DNA from: Orobanche coerulescens
Lineage: Eukaryota; Streptophyta; Magnoliopsida; Lamiales; Orobanchaceae
NCBI GenBank assembly: GCA_033398695.1
Contig: CM065802.1
Location: 140,044,096 to 140,108,095, forward strand
Direction: 5' to 3'
DNA: 64,000 nt
In this document: positions 10,608 through 23,622 of the stretch, piece by piece
How positions within the stretch are numbered: position 1 is the first letter of the stretch
Layout: each line of letters begins with the position of its first letter
Made by a program: the position numbers and the translations under genes
Notes under the pieces: model-generated
Database searches by the model: none
What the model was told of the DNA's origin: nothing
Seen by the model: only the letters and a program-made list of their open reading frames with translations

Positions 10608-11447
10608 TCAGCTAATGTGCAGAAAACTTTATATAAGGGACATCACTCCATTTCTACTTGTTCCCTTCACTCGTCCTCATTTCTTGATAGTCCAGAGAAC
10701 CTTCCCTCCTTCTTAAACACACATAGACCACCTCCACTTAATCACTAAAGATTGAATGTCACTTGTGATTGATCATTGGAGTGGAGAAACGTCTTGATTT
10801 GGCAAACAAGCAACCGGAGTCGGATTCTACTTGTTGTCTCGGTGTTTTTCTTCATCTTAAGGTATGTTATACTACTTTCAACCTTGAATTCGTGTTCTTA
10901 AGGATATGAAGATCATACTATCGATATATTGAGTTCCATTGATTAATTATCCAAATAACATCATGTTTATAAGTTAGAATGATTATGCTTAAGATATCAT
11001 CGTTGGAAACATCATGATTAGCATCCTATCACGTCGAATGATGAGACAAATATTCTGAGATTGATTATCCGTATGGATAACGCTACCATATTGATGTCAC
11101 TTTTGTTAGAAGGACTTAGGAAAGAATCATAGAAGATTTCATCCTTTCATATAAGTTGGAATTGTTAGTTCATCTTCATGGTTAAATCGGGATGTATTGA
11201 TGATATTGGAATCTAGTGCATCAACCTTAAGAACACCGAACTTGGCATGAGAATTGTGACTAAGATGGAATATGGTGTTGTGATAATTATGCGTATTCTT
11301 GTACCTCGAAGATATTTGAATCCGTGAGAACATTTGTAATAGGGTGAACGTAATATGCAGGGAGATAACGTATATTAAACACTGAGGATTTCGTAAGTTT
11401 TATCACGGTTGGAACAGTCGACTGCCCAAGAAGAACTGTCATACATG

Positions 11448-11667
11448 ATTAGCATGCGCTAAAGCTTTATGGTTAGCGTGCGCTATCAAGCATAAGTTCA
11501 CGTACGCTACGCTTGGAAAATAATGTGCGTTATGTTATCAGACGAGTCAGTTGACTGATCAGTGAGGTACTGACAGTGCATGGTTGGCATACGCTAGACT
11601 TCGTATCTTTGCGTACGCTAACGAGTAGCCTTAGCGTACGCTACATAGGATACGTAGCGTGCGTTAA
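11448..11667 (+). repeat. Second dyad array, LTR of A
   Basis: A further set of TTAGCGTACGCTA-type sites about 0.8 kb downstream of the TATA box, inside the region expected to be transcribed. Confidence 0.8.
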
Positions 11668-12189
11668 GCAAGTCAGGCAGATTATAATTTATGTACTTCC
11701 GACCATAATTTAGATTGTTAGACATTTGTACGACGTGAGATGAATTCTATATTATCTCTGTTGTTAAGGTTCGAGCTTAGCAACATGATTGATCGAAGGG
11801 GGCGACCTTCGAGTGTCTTGATATTCGTGGAAACTTTATTCTTGTCATTGAACTGAGGCAAGTACTTTAATTAGAATTGTTTATATTATCTCTGTCATAT
11901 TGTGATTGTATTATGTACATGTGATTGTGATTAAATGTCCACCATGCGTTGATCCGACGGGAATCATCATGGGAATCTATAGCTGTGTGCGCTGGATCGT
12001 TGGACAGGTAGTTCCACCATGCGTTGGTCCGACGGTATCATCATGGGAATCTATAGCTGTGTGCATTGGATCGTTGGTATACCATCAGTATGTTGAGACT
12101 GTTATGATGTGATATGTGTTGTTGTTATTTCTCGCTGGAGAAAATTGTCTTGATTATTGTTGATTAAATCACTGTTATATGATTATCGT

Positions 12190-12247
12190 ACTTGTACTAG
12201 AATCGTTGTGCTAACCCCTTCGGAGGTGAACATTTGTTTATGCTCAG
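12190..12247 (+). other. Hairpin plus 3' splice-site box, 3' LTR of A
   Basis: CTTGTACTAG, GCTAAC, CCCC-TTCG-GAGG (one C-A mismatch), then TTTGTTTATGCTCAG|G. Confidence 0.72.
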
Positions 12248-12575
12248 GATCCAGGATAGCGGGGAAACAACCACTGGAGCTGCATGACGACGAGGGTGCA
12301 GAGTGATGTTCCGGCCGGGTTTATTGTCTGTTGTTGGTTATTTTAATAAGTACTCGAGTACGTCGTAATTTGTGATGTTTGAATTTCAGTGATGTATTAA
12401 TATTCTTCATATTGAATATTTGTATTTTCGGTATTGTACCAGAATGGTCGTATTTTATTTCAGTGATTTCATAATTTAGTATCTGTTTTTGTCTTTTCAT
12501 TTATTCAGCCTTGTAAATTCTTATGTAAAGGATTTACGGCGCTGTAATATTCCTGAATATATCGGGGGTGTTACA

Positions 12576-15500
12576 TCGGGCGTATGAACAACCAGTCGCA
12601 AACCGTTGAACATATCCAATCATACATGGACTATGAACGACCAAACAATATGGCTCAAAGATGGACATCACAGTACGCCCGATCCATAAATGTGTCAGTG
12701 CACATGTCCACCCCGTATACGGAATCCAGAATATATGTGGGACAATGTACCTAATTAGCCTCACGAACTATGTCTCGTGTGCACGGTTCAATGTGGAAAT
12801 ATCAACACATAACCATAGTGTGCCCAGCTAAAAATCCTACACAATAACCAATCGGAACGCAGATATGATTCCAGATATGTCACGATGCAACATCACAACG
12901 AAACTCAAAGAATCACATATCCAATAAGGATCAAAAGACTCACCGAAGTGAACATCAACAGACTGACAATGAAAAGTCGACACGACTAATCAATATCCGA
13001 AACAACAATCCTGGGGTCATCATCCCCAAATGAATGATCAACACGATCCACGATCTCAATACATCAGTCCTGGAATCAACATCCCTCAACGAATAACCAA
13101 TATGAATCTCAATATATGAAACCTCAACTTACAACACATACAACAATTCAACCGAATAATATCTTCATAACTGAACAATACTTAAATTACCTCAAAGTCG
13201 AAGACAACATCCTTTCCACGAACCATCATCCCTGAACGAATACACAGTCATACGAATAATCCCGAAATAAGTATAGTCCATTTATACCAACAAACCACTG
13301 TCCCGACATCAATGTCGACACGGTAAAGCATCCTCGATATCCGACATTCCATATCACTGATCAAAGATAACTCACATCTCCATCCTTACTAAATACATTT
13401 AAACCATATACACTATGATTTAATCCAAACCAACGCATAATATACAAACCATCACCCCGACAACTTATATTCATAATATCATTGCTATACGAATTATAAA
13501 TGAAATGAAAGCGAAACAATTCATTAAATATTATAAACTGAACAAGTATAAACTTGCCTCGATACCGATATGACAAAACTGTTACCAATTCCATTGCCTT
13601 CGTCTTCGAGCTCCTCAGCCCCGACCAAAAGCAATTCACGAACTCTTCAGCCTCAACCGCGACACAACGATCATAATCCACGATCAAATATCTCAACCTA
13701 TTGAAGTAATCAATCAACAACCATCCGATAACAATCAATAAACGACATAGCTAACCAATCAAATTCAACGGCTCAAAAATACCTCGATCATATACACAAA
13801 ACCAAATAATCCAACTCAACAAATACGAACTCATATCCACAATACAAGCCGCAACTCGATAATCAATATAACTAATCAATAAACCCAACGGTTCCACAAT
13901 ATCCCGACTAAATACAAATCCAAATAACCCAGACCAATCAATCACGAATTTAAAACCACAACACGATTCATAATCCGATAATCATATCAATAATCAAATT
14001 AAACCAAAAACAATGGTCTAAACATTACCGATTCTAAATGCGGTCTTAATTATGAATACAAGTTTCCTCCTTGCAAATTCATAATCAAAACCAATTACGG
14101 ATTATCATTATCAATCCGGACAATCCGATTAATTCAACATTATAGATAATCATATTCCAAGGATTTCAAATAACTCAATCATTCGGTTTGAACACCTGTT
14201 CAATACATATGAACTTCCCAACTTAAAGATGAATAATAATCTTATCAAACTCGGAATCATATTCGTATTCTATACGAATATTATATCAAAACACATAACT
14301 TAGTTCTAGATATGAATATTCCATATTCATATCCAAAACACCAACGCTTCTTAAACATATTCATCATATCAATGATCAATTCATCTAGATATTAAGGATT
14401 TGATGACATACTCGATTCCAACTTCAATTCCAAATATGAATCAACAAGACTCCTTCTTGTTCATATTCGTAAATTCATATAAACAAATACCGGTTATTAT
14501 CATGAATAATCGTATTCCAAATTAACTGTAAACTTTATAATTATCCGTCCACATCATACAACTCGATAGTATTCCAATTATGTACAGATCAAATGTTCTT
14601 ATGCCAAGCAGATTTGAATTCATACCTTCAATTCAATCTCATAATCCGGTGATCTCAACAACAGTTGATTCGAGCACGAAGCACGTTTAATTAACATATT
14701 CAATTCCGAATTCAAACATAAATTCAACATGATATGATTATCCCTTGTTCATATATATCCATCTCATGCCAAACTACACTTAGGATCACTCGATTCATAT
14801 GAACACATATCCTCAAAGAAAGATAATATTCTTGTCAAATTTATAATCACGATTCGTATATCGTCAATACCATACGAAAGATCAAATCACCATTTACATA
14901 ACTTGTCCCTTAACATCCATAATCATCATCACTTGTTCTAAATATCAACTTTCCATGTTCATATCTAAAACATAAACACTTGAAACATAAACTCATCATA
15001 ATCATCATCTTCTTCAATATACACCTCATATATCATCAAGAAGTATAACAATAATACCATAACCATCATAGTCAAGACATAAAACATCGTATCCTTCAAC
15101 ATATAGTTCATATATCCTCAAGAATCGTAACAACAAGATCATAATCATCTTCATACGAATCATTCATCAACAATAACATCAAAATCCAAATTCAATGAGA
15201 GGATTATCCAACATATCTCTTAGAAGATAAAATACACAAGCAAACACTTCAAGAATCAACAATAACTCCATATATCAAGCTCCAATCCCATGTTTCCAAG
15301 CTCATAATCGACTTAGAAGAGCTGAAACTCCCTCTCTCAGTGTTGAAGGAAAAAAAACGAAGTGGAGTTATGAACAAAATTAAATAACGTGCATTCACTT
15401 TTATAAACTTTCAACATGTTACGTACGTAACATTCCACAGTTAACGTACGTAACACCCTCTTACGTATGCTATCTTACCTCGGTAGCGTACGTAATGACA

Positions 15501-16110
15501 GTCAAGAAATCACTAACTCATTTCGTTCAATGCCTTACGTACGTAACCCTTTCTCCATAGCGTATGTAATACGTACGTTGACTTGCTACAGTAAAAGCTC
15601 ATATTACGTACGTAATACACCCTGCATAGCGTACGTAATACGTAGTTGACTTGCCCATGCACGTTCTCCGCCGAAAGCTACCGACACAAGGCCCCACCTG
15701 CCGACCATATGTCAAATTCCTCTTGTTACGTACGTAATGCCTTAGCCATAACGTACGTAACACTAGCAACTTAGCGTACGTAAGTCTTTAAGCTTAGCGT
15801 ACGTTAAGGGCTCTATACTTAGCCAAATCCAATCGTGCCGGTCCGTCTCAACATACTGGAGACGTATACACATATACTGAATACATACACTCATCCCAAA
15901 AATATTCTCATACGATACACCTGATGTCCAAATCAGTTCAACCTGATACACCATATCCTCAATATAACTGTCAATCAAACCCATCAATTACACAAGTATA
16001 AATGTCTCGGTTCTCAATTTATTTTATCCATATTGTATAGACACCAAGCTACGCAGTATATCTTAGATAAAATAATGCGAAAAATTTATACTGAAAATCT
16101 GGGTATTACA
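12576..16110 (-). repeat. 3' LTR of element C (part; rest beyond left edge)
   Basis: Read on the minus strand it starts TGTAATACCCAG at 16110. It matches 23622 back to 17713 of the other LTR once the solo LTR D is removed. It stops at 12576 because chromovirus A inserted there. The sequence is AT-rich with no credible ORF. A dyad array (15419-15807) lies beside a minus-strand TATA-like TTTATAAAA (15399-15407). Confidence 0.88.
15419..15807 (-). promoter_or_regulatory. Dyad array upstream of TATA, 3' LTR of C
   Basis: About a dozen TTACGTACGTAA/TAGCGTACGTAA-type sites; the nearest starts 11 bp from the TATA-like box. The same array in the other LTR (22932-23319) differs mainly by CG to TG or CA changes. 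Confidence 0.8.
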
Positions 16111-16497
16111 TACCAGCCCCCTTAAAATAAGTTTCGTCCTCGAAACTTGCAACCTATCACCAACAACAGATCAATCCAAAATTTCCGAACTCATCATAAA
16201 AGCAATCAATCGTCGCCACAAGCGAATAACCAAAACGATATACTTACAGGTGCGTGAAGCCGATGATCTCCCGTGATACTAGCACACGACTCCCATACGA
16301 AGTCTCAACATAATACCAACACATACAAATATCACAAATAGCAATTTGAAAAGATCTCAAAAACTTTGGAATCTCCAGAAATCGATTCGTCTCAAAGGTC
16401 AGAAAATAATTTTCAAAATCACGCTACCACCATACTGGTAGAGCCACATAACACACATGCCCGGGTTTTACAAAACCCAAGCTATGATACCATCTTC
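16111..16497 (-). other. Residual internal region of element C
   Basis: On the minus strand it starts with the primer site TGGTATCATAGC (16481-16492) and ends with GTTTCGAGGACGAAAC and the polypurine tract TTTTAAGGGGGCTGG (16113-16127). No ORF of note lies between. Confidence 0.85.
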
Positions 16498-18728
16498 TGT
16501 AACACCCCCAAAACCATCCGGGATATTATAGCGCCATGGGTCCCGTGCCGGAACCCACCAGGCTAAAAACCATTTCATAAATATTTAAAAATGCCAAAAG
16601 TCCGATGACGGTAATATTTTAAATACCCAAAACATTTACCAAAACATAGTTTTCAAATACCATCATCAAAATACTATTTGAAAATACAAGGCGAAATGCC
16701 AAATCTCGACAGTTTCAAAATGTACGTTAAGCCACCACTTATACGTACCGATAAAATAGTTAGGAAAAAAGGTTTGACGAAATAACTCAAGCTCGCAAAA
16801 TGCCAAAAGGCCATTAAACACGAGTTGGTAAAAATACCGGAAAGCCATTTTGAAATATACACACGCAGCGGATATAAACACAATTCAAAAAATACACAAT
16901 TGCAGCGGAATAAAACAACCAGAAACAGCCAGTATCACCCGGGAAGCTCACCCCCTTCACGACCGCTACTAGATCGATCTCTGAGTACCTAAAAATAAAG
17001 CCCACGACAGGGTCAGCCACAATACTCACCAATGATATCGATCACATCATCATAAATAATTACATACACAATGTAATAATACTGTAAGAATACTACCAAC
17101 GTAATCTTACCGTCATAACCTTACCAATCCATGGCAATCCATAACAAATCAATCCTTACCATAATCCATATTTCACATTCTCAAATGACAAAATGAACTC
17201 GACAATCATCATCTGTACTGTAATCAAACAATACCAAGAACCCTCAAAACATCATCATAACTCATAAGCATGAAATAATCCAATCTGTGCCAAATCCTGT
17301 CCGTCGGATTACACAATCAAATCTCAACCTGGATAAACTAATAACACACAATATATGTGTAGATCAAATACCACCGAACAGTGATAACAAATCCTGAAAC
17401 ATCGACGTACAGTCCGAATGCTCATACGATCAAAACCATTATCAACCAAAACATCGACCGAGAATATCATCGACATGATAATTCCTATACGACCAACAAA
17501 GGATCAACGATAACCGAGAATACCATCAACATGATAAACTCCGACACGATCGGCAAAGGATCAACAATAACCGAGAATACCATCAACAAAGTAAACTCCA
17601 AACGATCAACAAAGGATCAACAATAACCGAGAATACCAACAACAAGGTAAACTCCATACGATCAACAATAATGGATCTCAAAGAAATAAATCCGACTGTC
17701 GAACATATCCATCGGGCGTATGAACAACCAGTCGCAAAACATCGAACATATCTAATCATACATGGACTATGAACGACCAAACAATATGGCTCAAAGATGG
17801 ACATCACAGTACGCCCGATCCGAAAATGTGTCAGTGCACATGTCCACCCCGTATACGGAATCCAGAATATACGTGGGACAATGTACCTAATTAGCCTCAC
17901 GAACTATGTCTCGTGTGCACGGTTCAATGTGGAAATATCAACACATAACCATAGTGTGCCCAGCTAAAAATACTACACAATAACCAATCGAAACGCAGAT
18001 ATGATTCCAGATATGTCACGATGCAACATGACAACGAAACTCAAAGAATCACATATCCAATAAGGATCAAAAGACTCACCGAAGTGAACATCAACAGACT
18101 GACAATGAAAAGTCGACACGACTAATCAATATCCGAAACAACAATCCTAGGGTCATCATCCCCAAATGAATGATCAACACGATCCACGATCTCAATACAT
18201 CAGTCCTAGAATCAACATCCCTCAACGAATAACCAATACGAATCTCATTATACGAAACCTCAACTTACAACACATACAACAATTCAACCGAATAATATCT
18301 TCATAACTGAACAATACTTAAATTACCTCAAAGTCGAAGACAACATCCTTTCCACGAACCAACATCCCTGAACGAATACACAGTCATACGAATAATCCCA
18401 AAATAAGTATAGTCCATTTATACCAACAAACCACCATCCCGACATCAATGTCGACACGGTAAACCATCCTCGATATCCGATATTCCATATCACTGATCAA
18501 AGATAACTCACATCTCCGTCCTTACTAAATACATTTAAACCATATACACTATGATTTAATCCAGACCAACGCATAATATGTAATACCCGAGATTTTTGTT
18601 ATGTATTTAGAACTTGTGACATTGTTATTGTTGCATTTTTATCTGAGTATTATTCTCCGTATTTCATAAGCCGATGTTGTTGAAAGTATGATTTCATGAA
18701 TGTGATGAAAATTGTGATTCTGCGCATG

Positions 18729-19022
18729 TAGCGCACGCTATCGACTATGTGTAGCGTACGCTAAGTTGGATCCATAGCGCACGCTGTGCATGACCTTAGC
18801 GCGCGCTATACGTAGTCAGCATGATTGAGACGTGGGGTAGGTGAGATCAGGCCGGGGATCTTGGTCGGATTGTGTCGGGATGAACCTGGACGGCTTTCGG
18901 GAAAAGCCAAGTCAACGCCTTAGCGCACGCTACTGACATGAGAATAGCGCACGCTAATTGCTGAGTACAGTGAAGTTAGTAAGCCGTTAGCGCACGCTAC
19001 GAGCATGGACTAGCGCGCGCTA
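18729..19022 (+). promoter_or_regulatory. Dyad array upstream of TATA, solo LTR D
   Basis: Mostly TTAGCGCACGCTA-type sites. The last, TAGCGCGCGCTA (19011-19022), ends 12 bp before TATAAATA at 19035. Confidence 0.82.
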
Positions 19023-19728
19023 ATAACCATTTCCTATAAATAGGACAGCATCCTTTTCGTAATTTCAGTCCTTTCTTCTCCCACATCCGAATCCTTATAC
19101 TTAGAGTATTACTCTCTACATCCTAAACACTTCATATCAGCATCCTAGCTCGTGTTAAAGATTGTAGATCATTGAGGATTGGTGTTCAAGCCTTCGACGT
19201 TGGATTGCTTCGATTTCCTCCTTGCTCTTCACTACTTTGAGGTAGGTGATTCTTCACCAATACTAGTAGTGTTCTAAAGGACGTTTGATCATGTTTTACT
19301 AGTCAGTTATTTCGTTTATAATCGAACATCATGTGTTAGAAGGATACTTCTGACGTATCGGCACTTGTTCTTCGTATAATCCTTTGAACCTTTTTAGTAT
19401 ATGGACTCCTAAGCATATTATGTATCTTCAAACCGATCATGACCAGTATATGAAGATTACCTAGTTCGTATGTTTTACGTAAGGAATCATATGTTTTGGG
19501 ACTTGGAATGAACGGAACTTAGAATATTTTCTTGAAGATCAAGATGAATGATGGTGTAGTAATGATGATACGTATCCTTGTATCTCGTAGTCGTTTAATC
19601 CGTATAGAACTTTCACAAACCTTATGAGCATGATATGCACGGGGATGACATGTATTATCACCATAGAATTCATGAGTTCATCACCTTTAGATCTAGTTTT
19701 TCTGCCAGTAGTAATATGCCATGCACGG

Positions 19729-19945
19729 TTAGCGCACGCTAACATATGTAAGTTAACGTGCGCTATCGGGGATAAGCTAACGCACGCTACGTTTGGTACG
19801 TAACGTACGTTATGATATCAGCCGAGTCAGTCGGCTGGTCAGAGATAACTGTCAGTCCATGGCTAGCGTACGCTAGGCTTAGACGATAGCGTACGCTAAC
19901 AGGCAGGCTTAGCGCACGTTACGTAGAGTACGTAGCGTACGCTAA
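19729..19945 (+). repeat. Second dyad array, solo LTR D
   Basis: Sites such as TTAGCGCACGCTAA (19729-19742), continuing to 19945, about 0.7 kb downstream of the TATA box. Confidence 0.8.
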
Positions 19946-20599
19946 GTGGTTCAGACAGATTGTATATTTTGAGCTTTTGGCCGTAGACCGAATTGTTAGG
20001 CCATCGTTCGACTTGAGATGATTTGTATATCATTTCTTTTGTTAAGGTTCGAGCTTGCTATGTTGATCGAAGGAGGCAGCCTTCGAGTGTGTTGAGATCA
20101 TTGAAGTGTCTCGTTCTTGCCATCTTCGAGGCAAGTATCGTAATATATTAATATTGGTATTTTGAGCATGCGTGTGATTATTCATGTTGTTGAACATGAG
20201 ATTTATTACGTTGAATTGTCATGATATTCGTTATCTAGTATTTGTATGTTCATGATTGATGGACATGGCGATTTGGCATATATGTATGCATGAGTTATGT
20301 TTGTGTTTGTTGTGCGATCTATGCTGAGGGCGCTGGATCGGATGTCCACCTCGTGTTGGTCCGACAGGATCATCTTGGGATCTAGGCTGAGGGCGCTGGA
20401 TCATTGGATGGGTTATTTCCACCTCGTGTTGGTCCGACGGGATCATCTTGGGATCTATGCTGAGGGCGCTGGATCATTGGAATACCCTTGCTGTGTTAAT
20501 GGAATCTTGTGGATTCGCATTGTCGGATTCCGATAGCGGAAGTCCGTGTGGTGTATCTTGTTATGTATTGTTGATGTATATTTGATTCGTTTAAATGAT

Positions 20600-20659
20600 A
20601 CTTGTACTAGCATCGTTTTGCTAACCCCTTCGGGGGTGGACATTTGTTTTGATGTTCAG
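20600..20659 (+). other. Hairpin plus 3' splice-site box, solo LTR D
   Basis: CTTGTACTAGC, TTGCTAAC, CCCC-TTCG-GGGG (20625-20636), then TTTGTTTTGATGTTCAG|G. Confidence 0.75.
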
Positions 20660-22931
20660 GTAGCCGAGGAGCAGGAAAAGCGACCCGATCTGACGTGGCA
20701 CGAAGGGGTTCAGTGATGTTTGTTGTTGTTGGTGATTTGTTTTCTTGGTTTGATTTCAGTACTCGAGTATGCGTGTCTTATTAATATCATTTCGATATAG
20801 TTGTATTAATTACTCGTTGAACCAGTTGTACGGTTTTGTAAACCTGAATTTCCGTGATGTTGATGTTCTATATTTACATTTCTTTTAAATTAGCCTTGTA
20901 AATCCTTACTTAAAGGGTTTACGGCGTTGTAATTATTCCGAATATCTCGGGGTGTTACATAATATACAAACCATCACCCCCACAATTTATATTCATAATA
21001 TCATTGCTATACGAATTATAAATGAAATTAAAGCGAAATCATTCATTAAATATTATAAACTGAACAAGTATAAACTTGCCTCGATACCAATATGACAAAG
21101 TTGTTACCAATTCCATTTCCTTCGTCTAAGAGATCCTCAGCCCCGACCAAAAGCAATTCACGAACTCTTCGGCTTCAACCACGACACAACGATCATAATC
21201 CACGATCAAATATCTAAAACAATTGAAGTAATCAATCAACAACAATCCGATAACAATCAATAACCGACATAGCCAACCAATAAAACTCAACGGCTCAACA
21301 ATACCTTGATCATATACACAAAACCAAATAATCCAACTCAACAAATACGAACTCATATCCACAATACAAGCTGCAACTCGATAATCAATATAACCGATCA
21401 ATAAACCCAACGGTTCCACAATATCCCGACTAAATACAAATCCAAACAACCCAAAACAATCAATAACGAATTCAAAACCACAACACGATTCATAATCCGA
21501 TAATCATATCAATAATCAAATTAAACCAATAACAAGGGTCTAAACATTACCGATTCCAAATTCCATCTTAATTACGAATACAAGTTTCCTCCTTGTAAAT
21601 TCATAATCAAAACCAATTACCAATTATCATCATCAATCCGGACAATCCGATTAATTCAACATTATAGATAATCATATTCCAAGGCTTTCAAATAACTCAA
21701 TCATTCGATTTGAACACCTGTTCAATACGTACCCAACTTAAATATGAATAATAATCTTATCAAACTCGGAATCATATTCGTATTCCTATACGAATATTAT
21801 ATCAAAACACATAACTTAGTTCTAGATATGAATATTCCATATTCATATCCAAAACACCAACACTTCCTAAACATATTCATCATATCAATGATCAATTCAT
21901 CTCAATATTAAGGATTTCATAACATACTCGATTCCAACTTCAATTCAAATATGAATCAACAAGACTCCTTCTTGTTCATATTCGTAAATTCATAGAAACA
22001 AATACTGGTTATTATCATGAATAATCTTATTCCAAATTAACCGTAAACTTTATAATTATCCATCTACCTCATACGACTCGATAGTATTCCAATTATGTAC
22101 GGATCAAATGTTCTTATGCCAAGCAAATTTGAATTCATACCTTCAATACAATCTCATAATCCGGTGATCTCAACAACAGTTGATTCGAGCACGAAGCACG
22201 TTTAATCAACATATTCAATTCCGAATTCAAACTTAAATTCAACATGATATGATTATCCCTTGTTCATGTATCCATCTCATGCCAAACTACACTTAGGATC
22301 ACTCGACTCATATGAACACATATCCTCAAAGAAATATAATATTCTTGTCAAATTCATAATCACGATTCGTAAATCGTCAAGACCATACGAAAGATCAAAT
22401 CACCATTTACATAACTTGTTCCTTAACATCCATAATCATCATCACTTGGTCTAAATATGAACATTCCATGTTCATATCTAAAACATAAACACTTGAAATA
22501 TATACTCATCATAATCATCATCTTCTTCAATATACACCTCATATATCATCAAGAAGTATAACAATAATACCATAACCATCATAGTCAAGACATAAACCAT
22601 CGTATCCTTCAACATATAGTTCATATATCCTCAAGAATCGTAACAACAAGATCATAATCATCTTCATACAAATCATTCATCAACAATAACATCAAAAACC
22701 GAATTCAAGGAGAGGATTATCCAACATACCTCTTAGAAGATGAAATACACAAGCAAACACTTCAAGAATCAACAATAACTCCATATCTCAAGCTCCAATC
22801 CCATATTTCCAAGCTCATAATCGACTTAGAAGAGCTGAAACTCCCTCTCTCAGTGTTGAAGGCGAAAAAAATGAAGTGGAGTTATGAACAAAATGAAATG
22901 ATGGGCATTCACTTTTATAAACTTTCAACAC

Positions 22932-23319
22932 GTTACGTACGTAACATTCCACAGTTAACGTACGTAACACCCTCTTACGTACGCTATCTGACCTCGGTAG
23001 CGTATGTAATGACAGTCCAGAAATCACTGACTCACTTCGTTCAATGCCTTACGTACGTAACCCTTTCTCCATAGCGTACGTAATACGTATGTTGACTTGC
23101 TACAGTAAAAGCTCATGCAATACGTAATACACCCTGCATAGCATACGTAATACGTAGTTGACTTGCTCATGCACGTTCTCCGCCTAAAGCTACTGACACA
23201 GGGCCCCACCTGTCGACCATATATCTGATTCCTCTTGTTACGTACGTAATGCCTTAGCCATAACGTTCGTAACACTAGAAACTTAGCGTACGTAAGTCCT
23301 TAAGCTTAGCGTACGTTAA
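22932..23319 (-). promoter_or_regulatory. Dyad array, 5' LTR of element C
   Basis: Counterpart of 15419-15807, with GTTACGTACGTAAC at 22932-22945 next to a TATA-like TTTATAAA. Some sites have lost a CpG relative to the paired LTR (for example TAGCATACGTAA against TAGCGTACGTAA). Confidence 0.8.
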
Positions 23320-23622
23320 GAGCTCTATACTTAGCCAAATCCAACTGTTCTGGTCCGTCTCGACATACTGGATACGTATACACATATACTGAATGCATAT
23401 ACTCATCCCAAAAATATTCTCATATGATACACCTGATGTCCAAATCAGTTCAACCTGATACACCATATCCTCAATATAACTGTCAATCAAACACGTCAAT
23501 TACACAAGTATAACTGTCTCGGTTCTCAATTTATTTTATCCATACTGTATACACACCAAGCTATGTAGTATATCTCAGATAAAATAACACGAAAAATTTA
23601 TACTGAAAATCCGGGTATTACA

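Larger units (their letters stand above)
1..12575 (+). mobile_element. Chromovirus A (Ty3/Gypsy), left end outside window
   Basis: The order is partial 5' LTR (1-682), primer site (688-699), leader, gag (5296), protease, RT, RNase H, integrase with a chromodomain-like tail, polypurine tract and 3' LTR (10232-12575). This is the Ty3/Gypsy order, and the C-terminal VKVQWSRHGVEEATWETED block points to a plant chromovirus, probably Tekay/Del-like. The leader is split by element B. The element sits inside the 3' LTR of element C: the base run after its right end (TCGGG, 12576) continues a sequence found uninterrupted near 17713. Several stops and two frameshifts make it non-autonomous now. Confidence 0.93.
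10232..12575 (+). repeat. 3' LTR of chromovirus A
   Basis: 2344 bp from TGTAATATCC to GGGTGTTACA. In order it holds dyad array 1 (10386-10606), TATATAA at 10630, a 5' splice-site-like AG|GTATGT at 10862, dyad array 2 (11448-11667), a TCGAAGG/CCTTCGA hairpin (11793-11812), GAG|GCAAGTA (11855-11864), two 75-bp minisatellite units (11939, 12014), the hairpin box (12190-12247) and GTACTCGAGTAC (12350-12361). The expected TSD TCGGG (12576-12580) should recur left of the window. Confidence 0.93.
18579..20959 (+). mobile_element. Solo LTR D
   Basis: 2381 bp from TGTAATACCCGAG to GGGGTGTTACA, flanked by perfect TAATA (18574-18578 and 20960-20964). The intact target is visible near 13430 in the other LTR of C. 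No internal region remains, as expected after LTR-LTR recombination. It carries the module described for A: dyads 18729-19022, TATAAATA at 19035, donor-like AG|GTAGGT at 19242, second array 19729-19945, TCGAAGG hairpin 20067-20086, GAG|GCAAGTA at 20128, 73-bp repeats, the hairpin box 20600-20659 and a TACTCGAGTA palindrome. Confidence 0.95.
12576..23622 (-). mobile_element. Element C: giant-LTR, near-empty Gypsy derivative
   Basis: Two LTRs (12576-16110 partial; 16498-23622 interrupted by D) flank an internal region of 387 bp. With D and one TSD copy removed the 5' LTR is about 4.74 kb. The internal segment keeps the primer site and, at the other end, the GTTTCGAGGACGAAAC motif and polypurine tract seen at chromovirus ends, but no gene. 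I infer a chromovirus that lost its coding region and could only move with help in trans. Confidence 0.8.
16498..23622 (-). repeat. 5' LTR of element C, interrupted by solo LTR D
   Basis: It starts TGTAATACCCGG at 23622 and ends TGTTACA at 16498 on the minus strand, and is split at 18574-20964 by D and its TAATA duplication. A donor-like AG|GTATGT lies at 22739, about 180 bp from the TATA-like box; the paired LTR has the mutated form AGATATGT. GGAAT (23623-23627) is the predicted right TSD. Confidence 0.87.

Noticed and set aside
13361..13945. Minus-strand frames of 64-125 codons in element C's LTR as genes
   Set aside because: The counterpart LTR (21126-21449) has different breaks and no motif; AT-rich chance frames.
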